Shown here in pieces: positions 46,311 through 55,686 of a DNA stretch of 64,000 nt (its first letter is position 1; every line of letters starts with the position of its first letter). The stretch covers positions 1-64,000 of the forward strand of contig NZ_JALCQI010000004.1 of NCBI RefSeq assembly GCF_022651205.1. The letters are read 5' to 3'. Position numbers and translations under genes: made by a program. The notes below the pieces were generated by a model. The model worked only from the letters and a program-made list of their open reading frames with translations. It searched no databases and was not told where the DNA came from. Source of the DNA: Limosilactobacillus sp. (GTDB lineage: Bacteria > Bacillota > Bacilli > Lactobacillales > Lactobacillaceae).

Positions 46311-47684
46311 ATGTCCTTTCAGGATGAACAATTAGCTAAGGAAAAGGTCTTTCGGGATCCAATTCACGGCCAGATTATCGTTGATAACCAGATCCTGCTT
46401 GACCTAATTAATACCCCTGAATTTCAACGGTTACGCCGGATCAAACAATTAGGAACGTCATCTTTAACCTTCCATGGTGCTGAACATTCACGGTTTGGTC
46501 ATTGCCTTGGTGTATATGAAATCACCCGCCGGATGTGCAACAGGTTTCAGCGTAATTACCCAACAAGAGAACCAAATGATGGTCTTTGGGACGATCGTGA
46601 ACGTCCCGTTGCGCTTTGTGCTGCCCTTCTACACGATCTCGGGCATGGACCGTATTCACACACTTTTGAACATATCTTTCACACAAATCACGAAGCAATT
46701 ACCAGGGAAATTATTACTAGTCCATCAACTAACGTAAACCGGATTCTTCGTCGGGTTTCACCGACTTTCCCCGAAGATGTTGCCAGTGTCATCGACCACA
46801 CCTACCATAATCCGCAAGTCGTTCAAATGATTTCTAGTCAAGTCGATGCCGACCGAATGGACTATTTGCAACGCGATTCCTACTACACCGGGACGAACTA
46901 CGGAAAGTTTGATCTAGACCGGGTGCTCCTAATGATGCGTCCAATTAAAAGTGGGATTGCATTTGATATTTCAGGAATGCACGCAGTTGAGGACTACATC
47001 ATCAGTCGTCTGCAAATGTACCTCCAGATTTACTTCCACCCGGTTTCCCGTTCAATGGAAGTAATTCTCGACCACCTATTGAAGCGGGCAAACTATATCT
47101 ACCAGCACCCGAGCGAGTTCGAGCCAGAATTCACACCATATATGCTGATGCCGTTTTTCAATAATCACTTTACCTTGGACGACTACCTTGCTCTTGATGA
47201 CGGGGTCCTCACAACCTACTTTAACCACTGGACCCACTCACGGGATGACATCTTAAATGACCTTGCAAGAAGGTTCCTTAATCGGCGGCCACTTAAATCC
47301 GCCCTTTATGACGAAAAATCAAAACCGCTTTTACCAAAGCTGCGAAAGCTTATTCAGACGGTTGGATTTAATAGCGATTACTACACCGCCGTCAATGATA
47401 GCTTTAAGCTTCCCTACGATACCTACAATCCGCAAGATTCAAATCCGCAAACCCAAATTGAATTGATTCAACCTAATGGCAAACTGATTGAACTATCGCA
47501 AGTTAGTACCCTAGTTGCGAGTGTTTCTGGTAAGGAAGCCGGGGATCAACGGTTCTTCTTCCCGAAAGAAATGCTTAACGAACACCAGGATATTGAAATT
47601 TTCGAACCAATTTACGAAGAATTTCAAAGCTATATTCAAAATAACCACGTCGTTAATCCAAAGGAGAATAATAATGGCAATTAA
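46311..47684 (+). CDS. HD-domain phosphohydrolase (YwfO type)
   Basis: A 457-residue protein with a metal-binding HD domain: EHSRFGHCLGVYEI gives the first His, ALLHDLGHGPYSHTFEHIF the HD pair, and QVDADRMDYLQRDSYYTG a further Asp. The N-terminal KVFRDPIHGQI and GAEHSRFGH are hallmarks of the dNTPase-like YwfO/SAMHD1 group. It probably hydrolyses nucleotides; the substrate is unproven. Its end overlaps the start of the HAD gene by 11 bases. Confidence 0.85.
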   Translation: MSFQDEQLAKEKVFRDPIHGQIIVDNQILLDLINTPEFQRLRRIKQLGTSSLTFHGAEHSRFGHCLGVYEITRRMCNRFQRNYPTREPNDGLWDDRERPVALCAALLHDLGHGPYSHTFEHIFHTNHEAITREIITSPSTNVNRILRRVSPTFPEDVASVIDHTYHNPQVVQMISSQVDADRMDYLQRDSYYTGTNYGKFDLDRVLLMMRPIKSGIAFDISGMHAVEDYIISRLQMYLQIYFHPVSRSMEVILDHLLKRANYIYQHPSEFEPEFTPYMLMPFFNNHFTLDDYLALDDGVLTTYFNHWTHSRDDILNDLARRFLNRRPLKSALYDEKSKPLLPKLRKLIQTVGFNSDYYTAVNDSFKLPYDTYNPQDSNPQTQIELIQPNGKLIELSQVSTLVASVSGKEAGDQRFFFPKEMLNEHQDIEIFEPIYEEFQSYIQNNHVVNPKENNNGN

Positions 47685-48495
47685 ATTAATCGCAATTGAT
47701 ATTGATGCAACGTTGATTAACGATCAACGTCAAATTACCCCTCGAACAAAGGAAGCCCTTGAGGCAGCTAAACAACAAGGTGTTAAAGTAGTCCTATGTA
47801 CAGGTCGTCCGATGACGGGAGTAGACGCCTACCTTACTGAATTAGGGTTAAACCACCAGGATGATCAATATGTGGTTAGTTTTAACGGTGCCCTTGCACA
47901 GTCAACGAACGAAAAAGTAATTGTTAACTATACCCTATCTTTTAATGATTATGTTGATTGGCAAGCATTTTGCACCAAGAATAACGTTAAGTCACAATTT
48001 GAATCCCGCGACTATATTTACACAACCAACCGCGATCTCAGTCCGTTGACAATCCACGAATCTGATTTGGTAAGCATGCCGGTTCGGGTACGGTCACTTG
48101 ATGAAATGGCCCACACGCAGGATCAATACGTTCTGGCTAAGGGAATGATGCTCGGCGATAAGGAAGAGTTAGATAAGGTTCAGCCAAAGTTCAGTAAAGA
48201 GTTTGCTGGACGCTTTACAATTATTCGAAGCGAAGACTTTTACCTCGAAATCGTCAATCACCGAGCAAGCAAGGGAAGTACCCTTGAGGCTCTGGCTAAG
48301 GAGCTCGGTATTAAGCAAAGCGAAGTCATGGCTCTCGGTAACGCCCAAAATGATAATTCAATGATCGAATACGCTGGCATCGGCGTTGCAATGGGTAATT
48401 CAGTCCCAGAAACTAAGGCGGTTGCTGATGTAATCACCGATACCAATAATAATGATGGTGTTGGTAAGGCCGTTGAAAAATATGTATTACGTTAA
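47674..48495 (+). CDS. HAD-superfamily sugar phosphatase (Cof/YidA type)
   Basis: A 273-residue type II HAD phosphatase: motif I DIDATLIND (the usual DxDGT reads DIDAT), motif II LCTGRPMTG, a Cof cap domain, and C-terminal RASKGSTLEALAKELGI and LGNAQNDNSMIEYAGIGVAMGN. It probably dephosphorylates sugar phosphates or similar small molecules. I start it at the ATG at 47674 with AAGGAG eight bases upstream; a much longer frame overlaps the HD gene and is rejected. Confidence 0.9.
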   Translation: MAIKLIAIDIDATLINDQRQITPRTKEALEAAKQQGVKVVLCTGRPMTGVDAYLTELGLNHQDDQYVVSFNGALAQSTNEKVIVNYTLSFNDYVDWQAFCTKNNVKSQFESRDYIYTTNRDLSPLTIHESDLVSMPVRVRSLDEMAHTQDQYVLAKGMMLGDKEELDKVQPKFSKEFAGRFTIIRSEDFYLEIVNHRASKGSTLEALAKELGIKQSEVMALGNAQNDNSMIEYAGIGVAMGNSVPETKAVADVITDTNNNDGVGKAVEKYVLR

Positions 48496-48505
48496 AGAAG
48501 AAGCT

Positions 48506-48611
48506 GGGAATTAACTTTCTCGGAGGGACGGTTGACTAACCTAGAACGATGAATGATGATGAAATCATCAGAGTTGTTCGTAGTTAGGCTCAAGTCCCTC
48601 AGTTAATTCCC
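48506..48611. repeat. Long imperfect inverted repeat (cruciform or structured RNA)
   Basis: A ~106-base element 10 bases after the HAD gene. Stems from outside in: GGGAATTAACT / AGTTAATTCCC (11 perfect), GAGGGAC / GTCCCTC (7 perfect, with a six-base bulge TTCTCG on the left), TTGA / TCAA, CTAAC / GTTAG, GAAC / GTTC, and an apical TGATGAT / ATCATCA. No T run follows, so it is not a simple terminator. It has no likeness to the dispersed repeats elsewhere in the window. Confidence 0.8.
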
Positions 48612-48651
48612 GCGATTAGACTCTGTAAGTTCGGAGATTACTAAGTATAGG

Positions 48652-48691
48652 TAGAGGGTGAAAAAAAACGTTTAGTTTTTTCCACCCTCTT
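48652..48691. terminator. Probable bidirectional terminator
   Basis: A long palindrome: GAGGGTG / CACCCTC outside and AAAAAAC / GTTTTTT inside. It sits between the convergent HAD and choloylglycine-hydrolase-family genes. The inner T run serves the minus strand. Confidence 0.6.
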
Positions 48692-48693
48692 TA

Positions 48694-49581
48694 CTATTCA
48701 AAACGCTGAATTTTCTTCTGGTCCGCGTTTATCTTAACGTTATAGCTAGTTATCTCGCCCGTAATCTGATTCCAAAAACGGTACTCCCCGCTTTGCTGGT
48801 TAATGATTGCTTGATAATGGGTATAGTTATGCAGGTGGTGTTCATTTTTGGGAACCGTCACTGATTGAAGAAATGAAGATAGCTCCTTAGTTGTTGAAAT
48901 TTTATTTTGCCACCGTGCCTGGGCTGCAAGGATAAAGCGATCACTAGAATTACGACCAGTAACCGACTTTTTCATTGTTAATAATGAAGTCTTTGTCTGT
49001 GAAGTAAACTTGGGATCTTCTCCATTACCAAGGAAATCATTGAGTTTTTTTACTTGTTCTGGATAGGCAGGAGTGTTTGTATACGCACCAATCGAATTTT
49101 TGAAAACCACTAATTGACCATTCAAAGGTTCAATTCCGTATGTCCCGGTCGAGTCCATCAGCAGCCAGTGGAATGGATATTGCTGATTATCAAACCATTT
49201 TTCCTTAATCACGCTTACGTTTTGCAAATCATTAACCACATCCTGAACAGTCGCGTGTTTTGCCAGGATCCAATGAATAAAGTCTTGCGGAGTTAATGTT
49301 AATTTACCCGGTTGGCGTGAACCATAATCAGCAGCAACAGGGAAAAATAGCTCAGCACAGATAAGCCCACGCGCATTAATTCCATCACCGATCAGATAGT
49401 GATCACCAACGAGGCGCATTCCTCCCAGAATTGCGTATTGATCCTGAATTTGTAATGTCTGACCCGCAGGTGACCACTTATGACCAGCAGGAAGAAATGT
49501 CAATCGCCATGGAGTCCGCGGTGGAAAATCCATCGTCCGCCCGAATAATTTTTCATGATCTAACGTTAATACTGTACACAT
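48694..49581 (-). CDS. Choloylglycine hydrolase family protein (bile salt hydrolase / penicillin V acylase type)
   Basis: A 295-residue Ntn hydrolase. Met1 would be removed to expose the nucleophile Cys2 (MCTVLTLD). Arg15 and Asp18 lie in FGRTMDFPP, the Asn in AYTNTPAYPEQ and the Arg in NSSDRFILAAQA, so the catalytic set looks complete. Family members cleave conjugated bile salts, penicillin V or acyl-homoserine lactones. The N-terminal loop (PPRTPWRLTFLPAGHKW) differs from that I recall for typical Lactobacillus BSH, so the substrate is open. It is monocistronic. Confidence 0.85.
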   Translation of the reverse strand: MCTVLTLDHEKLFGRTMDFPPRTPWRLTFLPAGHKWSPAGQTLQIQDQYAILGGMRLVGDHYLIGDGINARGLICAELFFPVAADYGSRQPGKLTLTPQDFIHWILAKHATVQDVVNDLQNVSVIKEKWFDNQQYPFHWLLMDSTGTYGIEPLNGQLVVFKNSIGAYTNTPAYPEQVKKLNDFLGNGEDPKFTSQTKTSLLTMKKSVTGRNSSDRFILAAQARWQNKISTTKELSSFLQSVTVPKNEHHLHNYTHYQAIINQQSGEYRFWNQITGEITSYNVKINADQKKIQRFE

Positions 49582-49601
49582 TAGCTTTTCCCCGCCTTCT
49601 A

Positions 49602-49632
49602 AAGAAAAAGGCAGGGTTTACGCCCTACCTTG
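49602..49632 (-). terminator. Terminator of the lipoprotein gene
   Basis: On the minus strand AGGTAGGGCG pairs with CCCTGCCT and is followed by TTTTTC, between the lipoprotein gene and the choloylglycine-hydrolase-family gene. Confidence 0.82.
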
Positions 49633-49641
49633 AAATTAAAA

Positions 49642-50316
49642 TTATTGCAATTTAGTAACGGCGCCAGTTTGACTATTGTACTGGTAAATTCCGATTAAGT
49701 TAGCAACAGTATTGTCACTATTATTTTGCCGTACTTCTAGCTTATATACATTGCCGTTAGCAGAAGTTGGCGTGATTGAGTAGCCTTTTTCTCCCGTAAA
49801 GCCCATCTTGTTAGCAAATGATTCAATAACACTATCACTTGTCTTATCAGATGCCTGTTGGTTAGCTACTCGTTGACTGGATGAGGAGTTCTTTACCTTA
49901 ACGTTTTGTTTCTTGTTAATCTTTGACCGTAAGCTCGTATATGCATCACGCATTGCGGTACTAGTAGATTTCAACGGCTTTAAACTATTCGCTGCAGTTT
50001 GATAATCGCCATTATCATATGCCTGCTTTGCAGTTAGGTAGTTTTGTAAATCGCCCTTTAAGTTATTAGCCTCATTCGAACGGTTTTCAGTATTATTCAA
50101 CTTATCGTAAGCAGCTTGAAAATCATTATTATGAATTGAACGATTTGCTGAACGAACTGCCTTTGTTGAATCACTTTCAGACGATTGAGCACTACTGGTA
50201 GATGAGCTCTTCGTTGAACTAGTTGATTGACTATTACCACAAGCAGCCAGTGTCAAAGCTAACGTTACCGCCGCAGCCCCTACCGAAATATTCTTGAAGA
50301 ACTTATTTACTGTCAT
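49642..50316 (-). CDS. Putative lipoprotein with Ser/Thr-rich linker
   Basis: A 224-residue secreted lipoprotein: signal (FFKNISVGAAAVTLALT), lipobox LAAC, a Ser/Thr linker (SQSTSSTKSSSTSSAQSSES), then a helical domain with two TPR-like stretches (HNNDFQAAYDKLNN; YDNGDYQTAANSLKPL) and a C-terminal beta domain. I know no function for it. Such lipoproteins of lactobacilli are often labelled DUF4767 or hypothetical. The ATG at 50316 has AGGAGG seven bases upstream. Confidence 0.8.
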   Translation of the reverse strand: MTVNKFFKNISVGAAAVTLALTLAACGNSQSTSSTKSSSTSSAQSSESDSTKAVRSANRSIHNNDFQAAYDKLNNTENRSNEANNLKGDLQNYLTAKQAYDNGDYQTAANSLKPLKSTSTAMRDAYTSLRSKINKKQNVKVKNSSSSQRVANQQASDKTSDSVIESFANKMGFTGEKGYSITPTSANGNVYKLEVRQNNSDNTVANLIGIYQYNSQTGAVTKLQ

Positions 50317-50399
50317 AATTACTCCTCCTTTTTCCACCCCTAATTATACCATTCCCACTTTCTACCAACCTTCCTGAGAGAAAGGCTTAAGAAAAAATT

Positions 50400-50640
50400 A
50401 GAGTGTCTTCATCCCAAAGAGTTTCCGGAAAGCTAGCAATTTCTCCTGACGAAGGCGACTTGCGCCTAGGAAGGAGGTTGCTAGCTCGAGGAAGGCTAGG
50501 GCGAACACATTTTTACTGTGTTGCATTAGGAGGAAAATCTAGGAAACTCAGATGAAGCGCAGTAACTGAGTGGGTTCACAGACGAAATTGATAAATCAAT
50601 TTCTAGTTCACTCCAACATTTTGACCATATTGCAATGAAA
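50400..50640 (-). repeat. Dispersed modular repeat, copy 5, reversed, with GCTAGCAA-type hairpin
   Basis: Opposite in orientation to copies 1-4. The hairpin has inner stem GCTAGCAA (50432-50439) / TTGCTAGC (50478-50485) and apical stem AGGCG / CGCCT, nearly identical to copy 4. The outer stem is short (TTCC / GGAA), because the left side comes from another unit. The units beyond it (to about 50640) are diverged and include TTTTACTGTGTTGCATTAGG. It fills the gap between the prs 3' end and the lipoprotein gene. Confidence 0.8.
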
Positions 50641-50652
50641 CAACAGAAAATG

Positions 50653-50692
50653 AAAAAAGTGATTGCCGGTTCAACAGCAACCACTTTTTTTT
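50653..50692 (-). terminator. prs terminator
   Basis: On the minus strand AAAAAAAGTGGTTGC pairs with GCAATCACTTTTTT around a ten-base loop, just after the prs stop. Confidence 0.9.
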
Positions 50693-50705
50693 CATTTTCA
50701 ATATA

Positions 50706-51689
50706 TTAAAGTTCAGCACTCTTAAATACTTGCTTGAACAAAGGACTAACAGGACGGTTTTCGTTAATCCGCTTAATTGCAGAACCAATAAGTGGGGCAA
50801 CGGAAACTTGCTTAATCTTATCAATCTGCTTTTCTTTTGGTAATTGAATTGAGTCAGTCACAACAACTTCCTTAATTGGTGACTTAGATAACCGTTCAAT
50901 TGCTGGGCCAGAAAGGACCGCATGAGTACATGAAGCATAAACTTCTTTGGCACCAGCATCAATTAATGCTTGAGCACCAAGGGTAATCGTTCCGGCAGTA
51001 TCAATCATATCATCAATCATGATACACTTTTTCCCCTTAACATCCCCAATAATGTTCATAATTTGGGCAACGTTTGCTCGTGGACGACGCTTATCAATAA
51101 TCGCAATTGGTGACTTCAAGAATTCAGCCAATGCCCGTGCCCGAGTAACACCACCGTGATCAGGTGAAATAACAACGGCATCTTGAGCAACGCCTTCTTT
51201 GATAAAGTATTCAGCTAATAATGGTGCTCCCATCAAGTGATCAACAGGGATATCAAAGAACCCTTGAATTTGAGCAGCATGTAAGTCCAAAGCGATTACC
51301 CGGTCAACGCCAGAGTTTTGTAGCATGTTAGCAACTAACTTAGCAGTGATTGGTTCACGACTACGCGCTTTCCGGTCTTGGCGTGCGTAACCATAGTAAG
51401 GAATTACCACATTAATGGTATTGGCACTTGCACGACGCAAAGCATCAACCATGATCAGCAATTCCATCAAATTATCATTGACCGGTGCTGACGTGGATTG
51501 AATAACATAAACATTATCACCACGAACACTTTCTTCAATGTTAATTTGGATTTCACCGTCACTAAAACGGTCAACAGACAATTTACCCAATTCAACACCA
51601 ACATGCTTAGCGATACTTTCGGCAAGCGGCCGGTTTGAATTTAAAGCAAAAATCTTCAACTTAGGGTCAAAATAATGATTAGTAGTCAT
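50706..51689 (-). CDS. prs: Ribose-phosphate pyrophosphokinase
   Basis: Makes PRPP from ribose 5-phosphate and ATP for nucleotide synthesis and salvage. The 327-residue protein has the [20 protein letters not shown] start region, the ATP region [20 protein letters not shown], the metal site [18 protein letters not shown] and the PRPP loop [15 protein letters not shown] start it at MTTNHYF (51689), five bases after GGAGG. It follows glmU and precedes copy 5 of the repeat; in B. subtilis the next genes are ctc and pth. Confidence 0.96.
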   Translation of the reverse strand: MTTNHYFDPKLKIFALNSNRPLAESIAKHVGVELGKLSVDRFSDGEIQINIEESVRGDNVYVIQSTSAPVNDNLMELLIMVDALRRASANTINVVIPYYGYARQDRKARSREPITAKLVANMLQNSGVDRVIALDLHAAQIQGFFDIPVDHLMGAPLLAEYFIKEGVAQDAVVISPDHGGVTRARALAEFLKSPIAIIDKRRPRANVAQIMNIIGDVKGKKCIMIDDMIDTAGTITLGAQALIDAGAKEVYASCTHAVLSGPAIERLSKSPIKEVVVTDSIQLPKEKQIDKIKQVSVAPLIGSAIKRINENRPVSPLFKQVFKSAEL

Positions 51690-51716
51690 TGCATCCTCCA
51701 CTGGATTAATTCAAAA

Positions 51717-51752
51717 CTGGGAAGCTGTGACATCAATGCCTACAGCTTCGGA
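51717..51752 (-). terminator. Hairpin between glmU and prs
   Basis: A perfect eight-base stem GAAGCTGT / ACAGCTTC on the minus strand, followed by CCCAGTTTTG. The T run is weak, so it may be a leaky terminator or a leader structure for prs. Confidence 0.45.
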
Positions 51753-51839
51753 TTAAATAATATTACATGTGCAGTAAGCATTATCATATCAACACTTCAA
51801 TAATATAAATTTGCTCCACAAAAAGCAAGAGCGGAAAGC

Positions 51840-53204
51840 TTACCAAGGTAATTTTTTCGCGTAATTTTCCTTATTGGTCTGGCGTGCACGGGCAATTGCC
51901 ATATCGTATTCGTCAACATTGTCCGTAATTGTCGAACCGGCCGCAACAAAGGCATTGGCTGCAAGATTAACTGGTGCCACCAAGTTACTGTTACTACCGA
52001 TAAAGGCGTGATCACCGACATTCGTGTGGTGCTTGTTCTTACCATCGTAGTTAACAAAGACAACTCCACAACCAACATTAATGTTCTTACCAAGAGTTGC
52101 GTTACCAATGTAAGTTAAGTGGCCAACCTTAGTTCCTTCACCAATAAAGGCCTTCTTAACCTCACAGAAGTTACCAATATGAACATTCTTACCAATTTCA
52201 GCATCTGGACGCAAGTGACTATTAGGGCCAATGTCACTACCATCATGCATTTCAGCATTCTGGAGCGTTGAGGACGTAATTGTTACCCCATCATGAATGG
52301 TCGAATCTTCAATCCGTGAATGAGCACTAATATAGCAATCATTACCAATCGTGGTCTTACCCTTAATTACGACACCACCTTCAATTACGGTGTCTTGGCC
52401 AATCTTGACCCCATCATCAATGTAAGTTGTCTCTGGATCAAGCATTGTTACACCCGACTTCATTAGCTGAGTGTTAATCCGCTTACGCATCAGCTTATTT
52501 GCCCGTGCAAGAGCAACCCGATCGTTAACTCCCATTGATTCATCAAAGTCTGCCATCTTGTAGGCAGTTACGACTTCTTGATCCCGCTTAAGGATTTCAA
52601 TGACATCAGTCAGGTAGTATTCACCTTGGGCATTATCATTATTGATATTCTTCAGAGCAGCAAAAAGTTTCTTGTTGTCAAAGCAGTAAACACCAGTATT
52701 AATTTCATGGATTTCTTGTTCTTCAGGAGTGGCATCCTTCTGTTCAACAATCCGTTCAACGATACCAACTTCATTCCGAATAATCCGACCGTAGCCAGTT
52801 GGATCCGGTGCAACGGAAGTAAGGATCGTTGCTGCAGCATGACGTTGTTCATGGTATTCAAACAACTTCTTGAAAGTATCCGCAGTAAATAATGGTGTGT
52901 CACCACTAACAACGATTGTTTCACCATCTTCGTCTGCAAGGAGCTTCTTTGTTTGCATTACCGCATGACCAGTCCCCAATTGTTGGTCTTGTAAAGCAAA
53001 CTTAGTCCGGTTACCAATAACTTCTTCAACCCGATCAGCACCAAAGCCGACAACCGTAATAATATTATCAATATTTGCCTTTTCCAATTGGCCAACAACG
53101 TGTTCGACCATTGTCTTTCCACATACCTGGTGCAAAACTTTGTATAACTTTGACCGCATCCGGGTTCCCTTACCGGCTGCTAGAATAATCGCATTCCGCT
53201 TCAT
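51840..53204 (-). CDS. glmU: Bifunctional GlmU: GlcN-1-P acetyltransferase and UDP-GlcNAc pyrophosphorylase
   Basis: Makes UDP-GlcNAc, the substrate of MurA. The 454-residue protein has the pyrophosphorylase domain ([19 protein letters not shown] at the start; GDTPLF) to about 230. A left-handed beta helix follows with hexapeptide repeats and the acetyltransferase motifs [17 protein letters not shown] and [17 protein letters not shown]. Length and order are normal. It follows purR by nine bases, so it is in the same operon. Confidence 0.97.
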   Translation of the reverse strand: MKRNAIILAAGKGTRMRSKLYKVLHQVCGKTMVEHVVGQLEKANIDNIITVVGFGADRVEEVIGNRTKFALQDQQLGTGHAVMQTKKLLADEDGETIVVSGDTPLFTADTFKKLFEYHEQRHAAATILTSVAPDPTGYGRIIRNEVGIVERIVEQKDATPEEQEIHEINTGVYCFDNKKLFAALKNINNDNAQGEYYLTDVIEILKRDQEVVTAYKMADFDESMGVNDRVALARANKLMRKRINTQLMKSGVTMLDPETTYIDDGVKIGQDTVIEGGVVIKGKTTIGNDCYISAHSRIEDSTIHDGVTITSSTLQNAEMHDGSDIGPNSHLRPDAEIGKNVHIGNFCEVKKAFIGEGTKVGHLTYIGNATLGKNINVGCGVVFVNYDGKNKHHTNVGDHAFIGSNSNLVAPVNLAANAFVAAGSTITDNVDEYDMAIARARQTNKENYAKKLPW

Positions 53205-53213
53205 TTTATTCCG

Positions 53214-54047
53214 TTACTCCTTCTCAAAAACATCTTTAATAAAACTACCCGGTCCGGCTTGGATCGTCTTCTTTTCATCGTCAACTGCATTAACCTTAAT
53301 CAGTGAAGTACAGTTATCTACCAACCGTTTCCCCGTAACTTCACCTTCTGCAAGGACAGTCATCCCTACTAGGTTCGCATCAAATTCCTTAATCAATGAC
53401 TTCATCCCGTTCAGGGTGCCACCACCCTTCATAAAGTCATCAACAATCACAACGTTAGCGCCCGCAGAAAGTGTCCGCCGTGACAATTCCATCTTCTTAA
53501 TCCGCTTAACGGAACCAGAGACATAGTTAACACTCACTGTAGGTCCTTCTGTAATGTGAGAACTATTCCGAACAATCACAAATGGTTTATTAAGGTACAT
53601 CGCGGCACTTTGAGCAATCGGGATCCCCTTAGTTTCAACAGTCATGATCACGTCAACGTCTTGATCAACATACTGGGTAGCGATTAAACGACCAACCCGC
53701 CGTAAAATATCCGGACGACCGATTAGATCTGAGAGATAAACGTAATCCCCAGGCAGTAAACGTGTATCATCACTAACCGCCTCAACCAGATCAGCAATCG
53801 CTTTTTCAGCATTCTCCCGTGAATAGAATGGCGTTAATACTGCTCCACCACTTGCTCCAGGAATTGTCTCAAGTTGACCCATTCCCCATGAGTGAAAAGT
53901 ATGCCGAATGATGCTGAGATCTTCACTAATTGACGACTTAGCAGAATCATACCGTTCCCCAAAGAATTTCAGTGAAACAAGGGACCGCGGGTGTTCCATT
54001 AAGTACCTTGTCATATCAACAAGGCGGTTACTACGTCTAACCTTCAT
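53214..54047 (-). CDS. purR: Pur operon repressor
   Basis: A PRPP-responsive regulator of purine synthesis. The 277-residue protein has an N-terminal winged helix (MKVRRSNRLVDMTRYLMEHP to about 75) and a PRT-fold domain with VNYVSGSVKR and the PRPP loop VVIVDDFMKGGGTLNG. PRPP made by the downstream prs prevents or alters its DNA binding. The ATG at 54047 lies seven bases after GGAGG; 14 further upstream codons are open but unsupported. Confidence 0.95.
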   Translation of the reverse strand: MKVRRSNRLVDMTRYLMEHPRSLVSLKFFGERYDSAKSSISEDLSIIRHTFHSWGMGQLETIPGASGGAVLTPFYSRENAEKAIADLVEAVSDDTRLLPGDYVYLSDLIGRPDILRRVGRLIATQYVDQDVDVIMTVETKGIPIAQSAAMYLNKPFVIVRNSSHITEGPTVSVNYVSGSVKRIKKMELSRRTLSAGANVVIVDDFMKGGGTLNGMKSLIKEFDANLVGMTVLAEGEVTGKRLVDNCTSLIKVNAVDDEKKTIQAGPGSFIKDVFEKE

Positions 54048-54165
54048 ATTCAATCCTCCAAAAGTATTAATTGCCTTTGATTTTAACATAAATGTTCGTC
54101 TTTTGCTTAATGTTCATTAAAATAACTGGACTTTTCTTCAGTATTAGAAGAGGCCCAGTCAAAAA

Positions 54166-55017
54166 TTATAATAGTGTGACGATATTGACGTTACGGCAAA
54201 AGCCAGAAATCCCATTTTGAACTCGGCGTGCCCGTGATTCCGTATGACAAATTGCAAAGACGGAAGGCCCGGTCCCACTCATTTGCGCCACATCAGCACC
54301 TAGTTCAATCATCTTATCCTTTAACCGCTTAATCTCAGGATAATAGCGCATTGTCAACGGTTCTAAAACATTTCCCATATACTTAGTGGCCGTTTGCCAA
54401 TCACTATTTTCTAGACTTTCAATTAGCTTTTCATTCTCTAAGTGCTTAATCTTAGTGTAATCAATTTGGCGAAGGATCTGTGGCGTTGATACACTGATCT
54501 GCTGTTTTGCGATTACCACCCAATAATGTGGTTGATGTGGTAACAGTTCAATTTTTTCGCCATGTTCGGTTACGTGAGCCAACTTACCATAAACGCAATA
54601 AGGAACATCGGAATCAATGGAAAGTGATAGCCGTGCCAATTCTTCTAGCGATAAGCCAAGGTCCCAGGCAGAATTAAGAATTCGCAACACGGCAGCAGCA
54701 TCAGATGAACCACCGCCAAGTCCAGCCGCCACCGGAATATTTTTCTTAATATTAATCGTTAATCCTTCACGTCGATGGAACCGATTCCGTAAAATATTAG
54801 CTGCTTGAAAGGCCAGGTTCCGTTGGTCATTTGGGAGAAAACTGCTATCGGTATATACCTTAATTTCACCTGGCTGGTCATGAATTTCCACTGTAACGTA
54901 ATCAGCTAAGTCAGCAGAAACCATTACCATATCCCACTTCAGCATCCCATCAAAGTAGCGTCTTGGAGTATCAAGGCTTAAATTAAGCTTTGCCGGTGCC
55001 TTTTCCGTAATCAGCAT
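54166..55017 (-). CDS. ispE: 4-diphosphocytidyl-2-C-methyl-D-erythritol kinase (IspE family)
   Basis: A 283-residue GHMP kinase with APAKLNLSLDTPRRYFDG, the phosphate loop PVAAGLGGGSSDAAAVLRIL and the C-terminal MSGTGPSVFAI. In the MEP pathway this kinase phosphorylates CDP-ME. The window also has mvaA of the mevalonate pathway; lactobacilli commonly keep ispE at this conserved place while using mevalonate, so its real role here may differ. The ATG at 55017 follows GGGAGGTG. The gene lies between veg and purR as in B. subtilis. Confidence 0.9.
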   Translation of the reverse strand: MLITEKAPAKLNLSLDTPRRYFDGMLKWDMVMVSADLADYVTVEIHDQPGEIKVYTDSSFLPNDQRNLAFQAANILRNRFHRREGLTINIKKNIPVAAGLGGGSSDAAAVLRILNSAWDLGLSLEELARLSLSIDSDVPYCVYGKLAHVTEHGEKIELLPHQPHYWVVIAKQQISVSTPQILRQIDYTKIKHLENEKLIESLENSDWQTATKYMGNVLEPLTMRYYPEIKRLKDKMIELGADVAQMSGTGPSVFAICHTESRARRVQNGISGFCRNVNIVTLL

Positions 55018-55071
55018 CCCACACACCTCCCCAGTTTTAGTCAAGTATTTTACATTGATTATAGCAGAGTG

Positions 55072-55305
55072 TGAGCAGGCAAAGAAGGCTCGTAAGACAA
55101 CAATTTCTCCTGACTGGATGCTAAAAGCATCTGGGAGAGAGTTTGTTGTCTATAGAGTCTTCCCTGCGAAGGAGTGAACTAGAAAACTTGTTTTCGTTCG
55201 TGAACCCTCGCAAGTCTAATTAGCTACTGCGCACATTTCCACTATGTTGCCCAGAAAGCTCTAGTAAGATCCCGGCGAGCACGTTTACTATGTTCATTTC
55301 AACTA
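55072..55305 (-). repeat. Dispersed modular repeat, copy 6, reversed, with GACAACAA-type hairpin
   Basis: Reversed relative to copies 1-4. The hairpin at 55084-55162 has inner stem GACAACAA (55096-55103) / TTGTTGTC (55143-55150), apical stem GATGCT / AGCATC and outer stem GAAGGCTC / GAGTCTTC (one G-U). Diverged ~50-base units follow to about 55305, with CGAGCACGTTTACTATGTTC and GCACATTTCCACTATGTTGC. The copy fills the ispE-veg gap, whose only other feature is the veg terminator. Confidence 0.85.
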
Positions 55306-55306
55306 C

Positions 55307-55342
55307 ACAAAAAGCCCCCGACATCCAATGTCAGGAGCTTTA
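55307..55342 (-). terminator. veg terminator
   Basis: On the minus strand AAAGCTCCTGACATT pairs with ATGTCGGGGGCTTT (G-T pairs) and is followed by TTTTTG, directly after the veg stop. Confidence 0.88.
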
Positions 55343-55347
55343 TTACT

Positions 55348-55599
55348 TTAGGCCTGTGCTTCTTCATCTTCGAAATCAATCGAGATATTTTGTGTTAAGA
55401 GATCTGTATAACTGTAGGAAATCCGGCTAATTTGTCCTTGTCCTTCATTAACGTGAACAACAAAGATTGCTGGATAGGTCTTGCTAAGGACACCATGATG
55501 CTTAGCAATTCGTTTACGACCTGCTTGAGCAGTTACTAGAACTCGTTGGCCAATCCGTCCCTCGAGTTCTTGCTTAATCTCTAATATACTTTTTGCCAC
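55348..55599 (-). CDS. veg: Veg family protein
   Basis: An 83-residue protein of the Veg/DUF1021 family: KSILEIKQELEGRIGQRVLV, then GRKRIAKHHGVLSKTYPAIFVV and SYSYTDLLTQNISI. B. subtilis Veg stimulates biofilm matrix genes; its biochemical role is not settled. I start it at the GTG at 55599, six bases after GAGGTG; an ATG three codons upstream sits too close to the ribosome binding site. It keeps the rsmA-veg-ispE order. Confidence 0.92.
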   Translation of the reverse strand: MAKSILEIKQELEGRIGQRVLVTAQAGRKRIAKHHGVLSKTYPAIFVVHVNEGQGQISRISYSYTDLLTQNISIDFEDEEAQA

Positions 55600-55686
55600 A
55601 CATCTCACCTCACAGGCTGAACTATACGCTGATTTAGCATAAAAGTCAAAATTTTATCACAAGTTTAGCGATAATTCAATCATATT

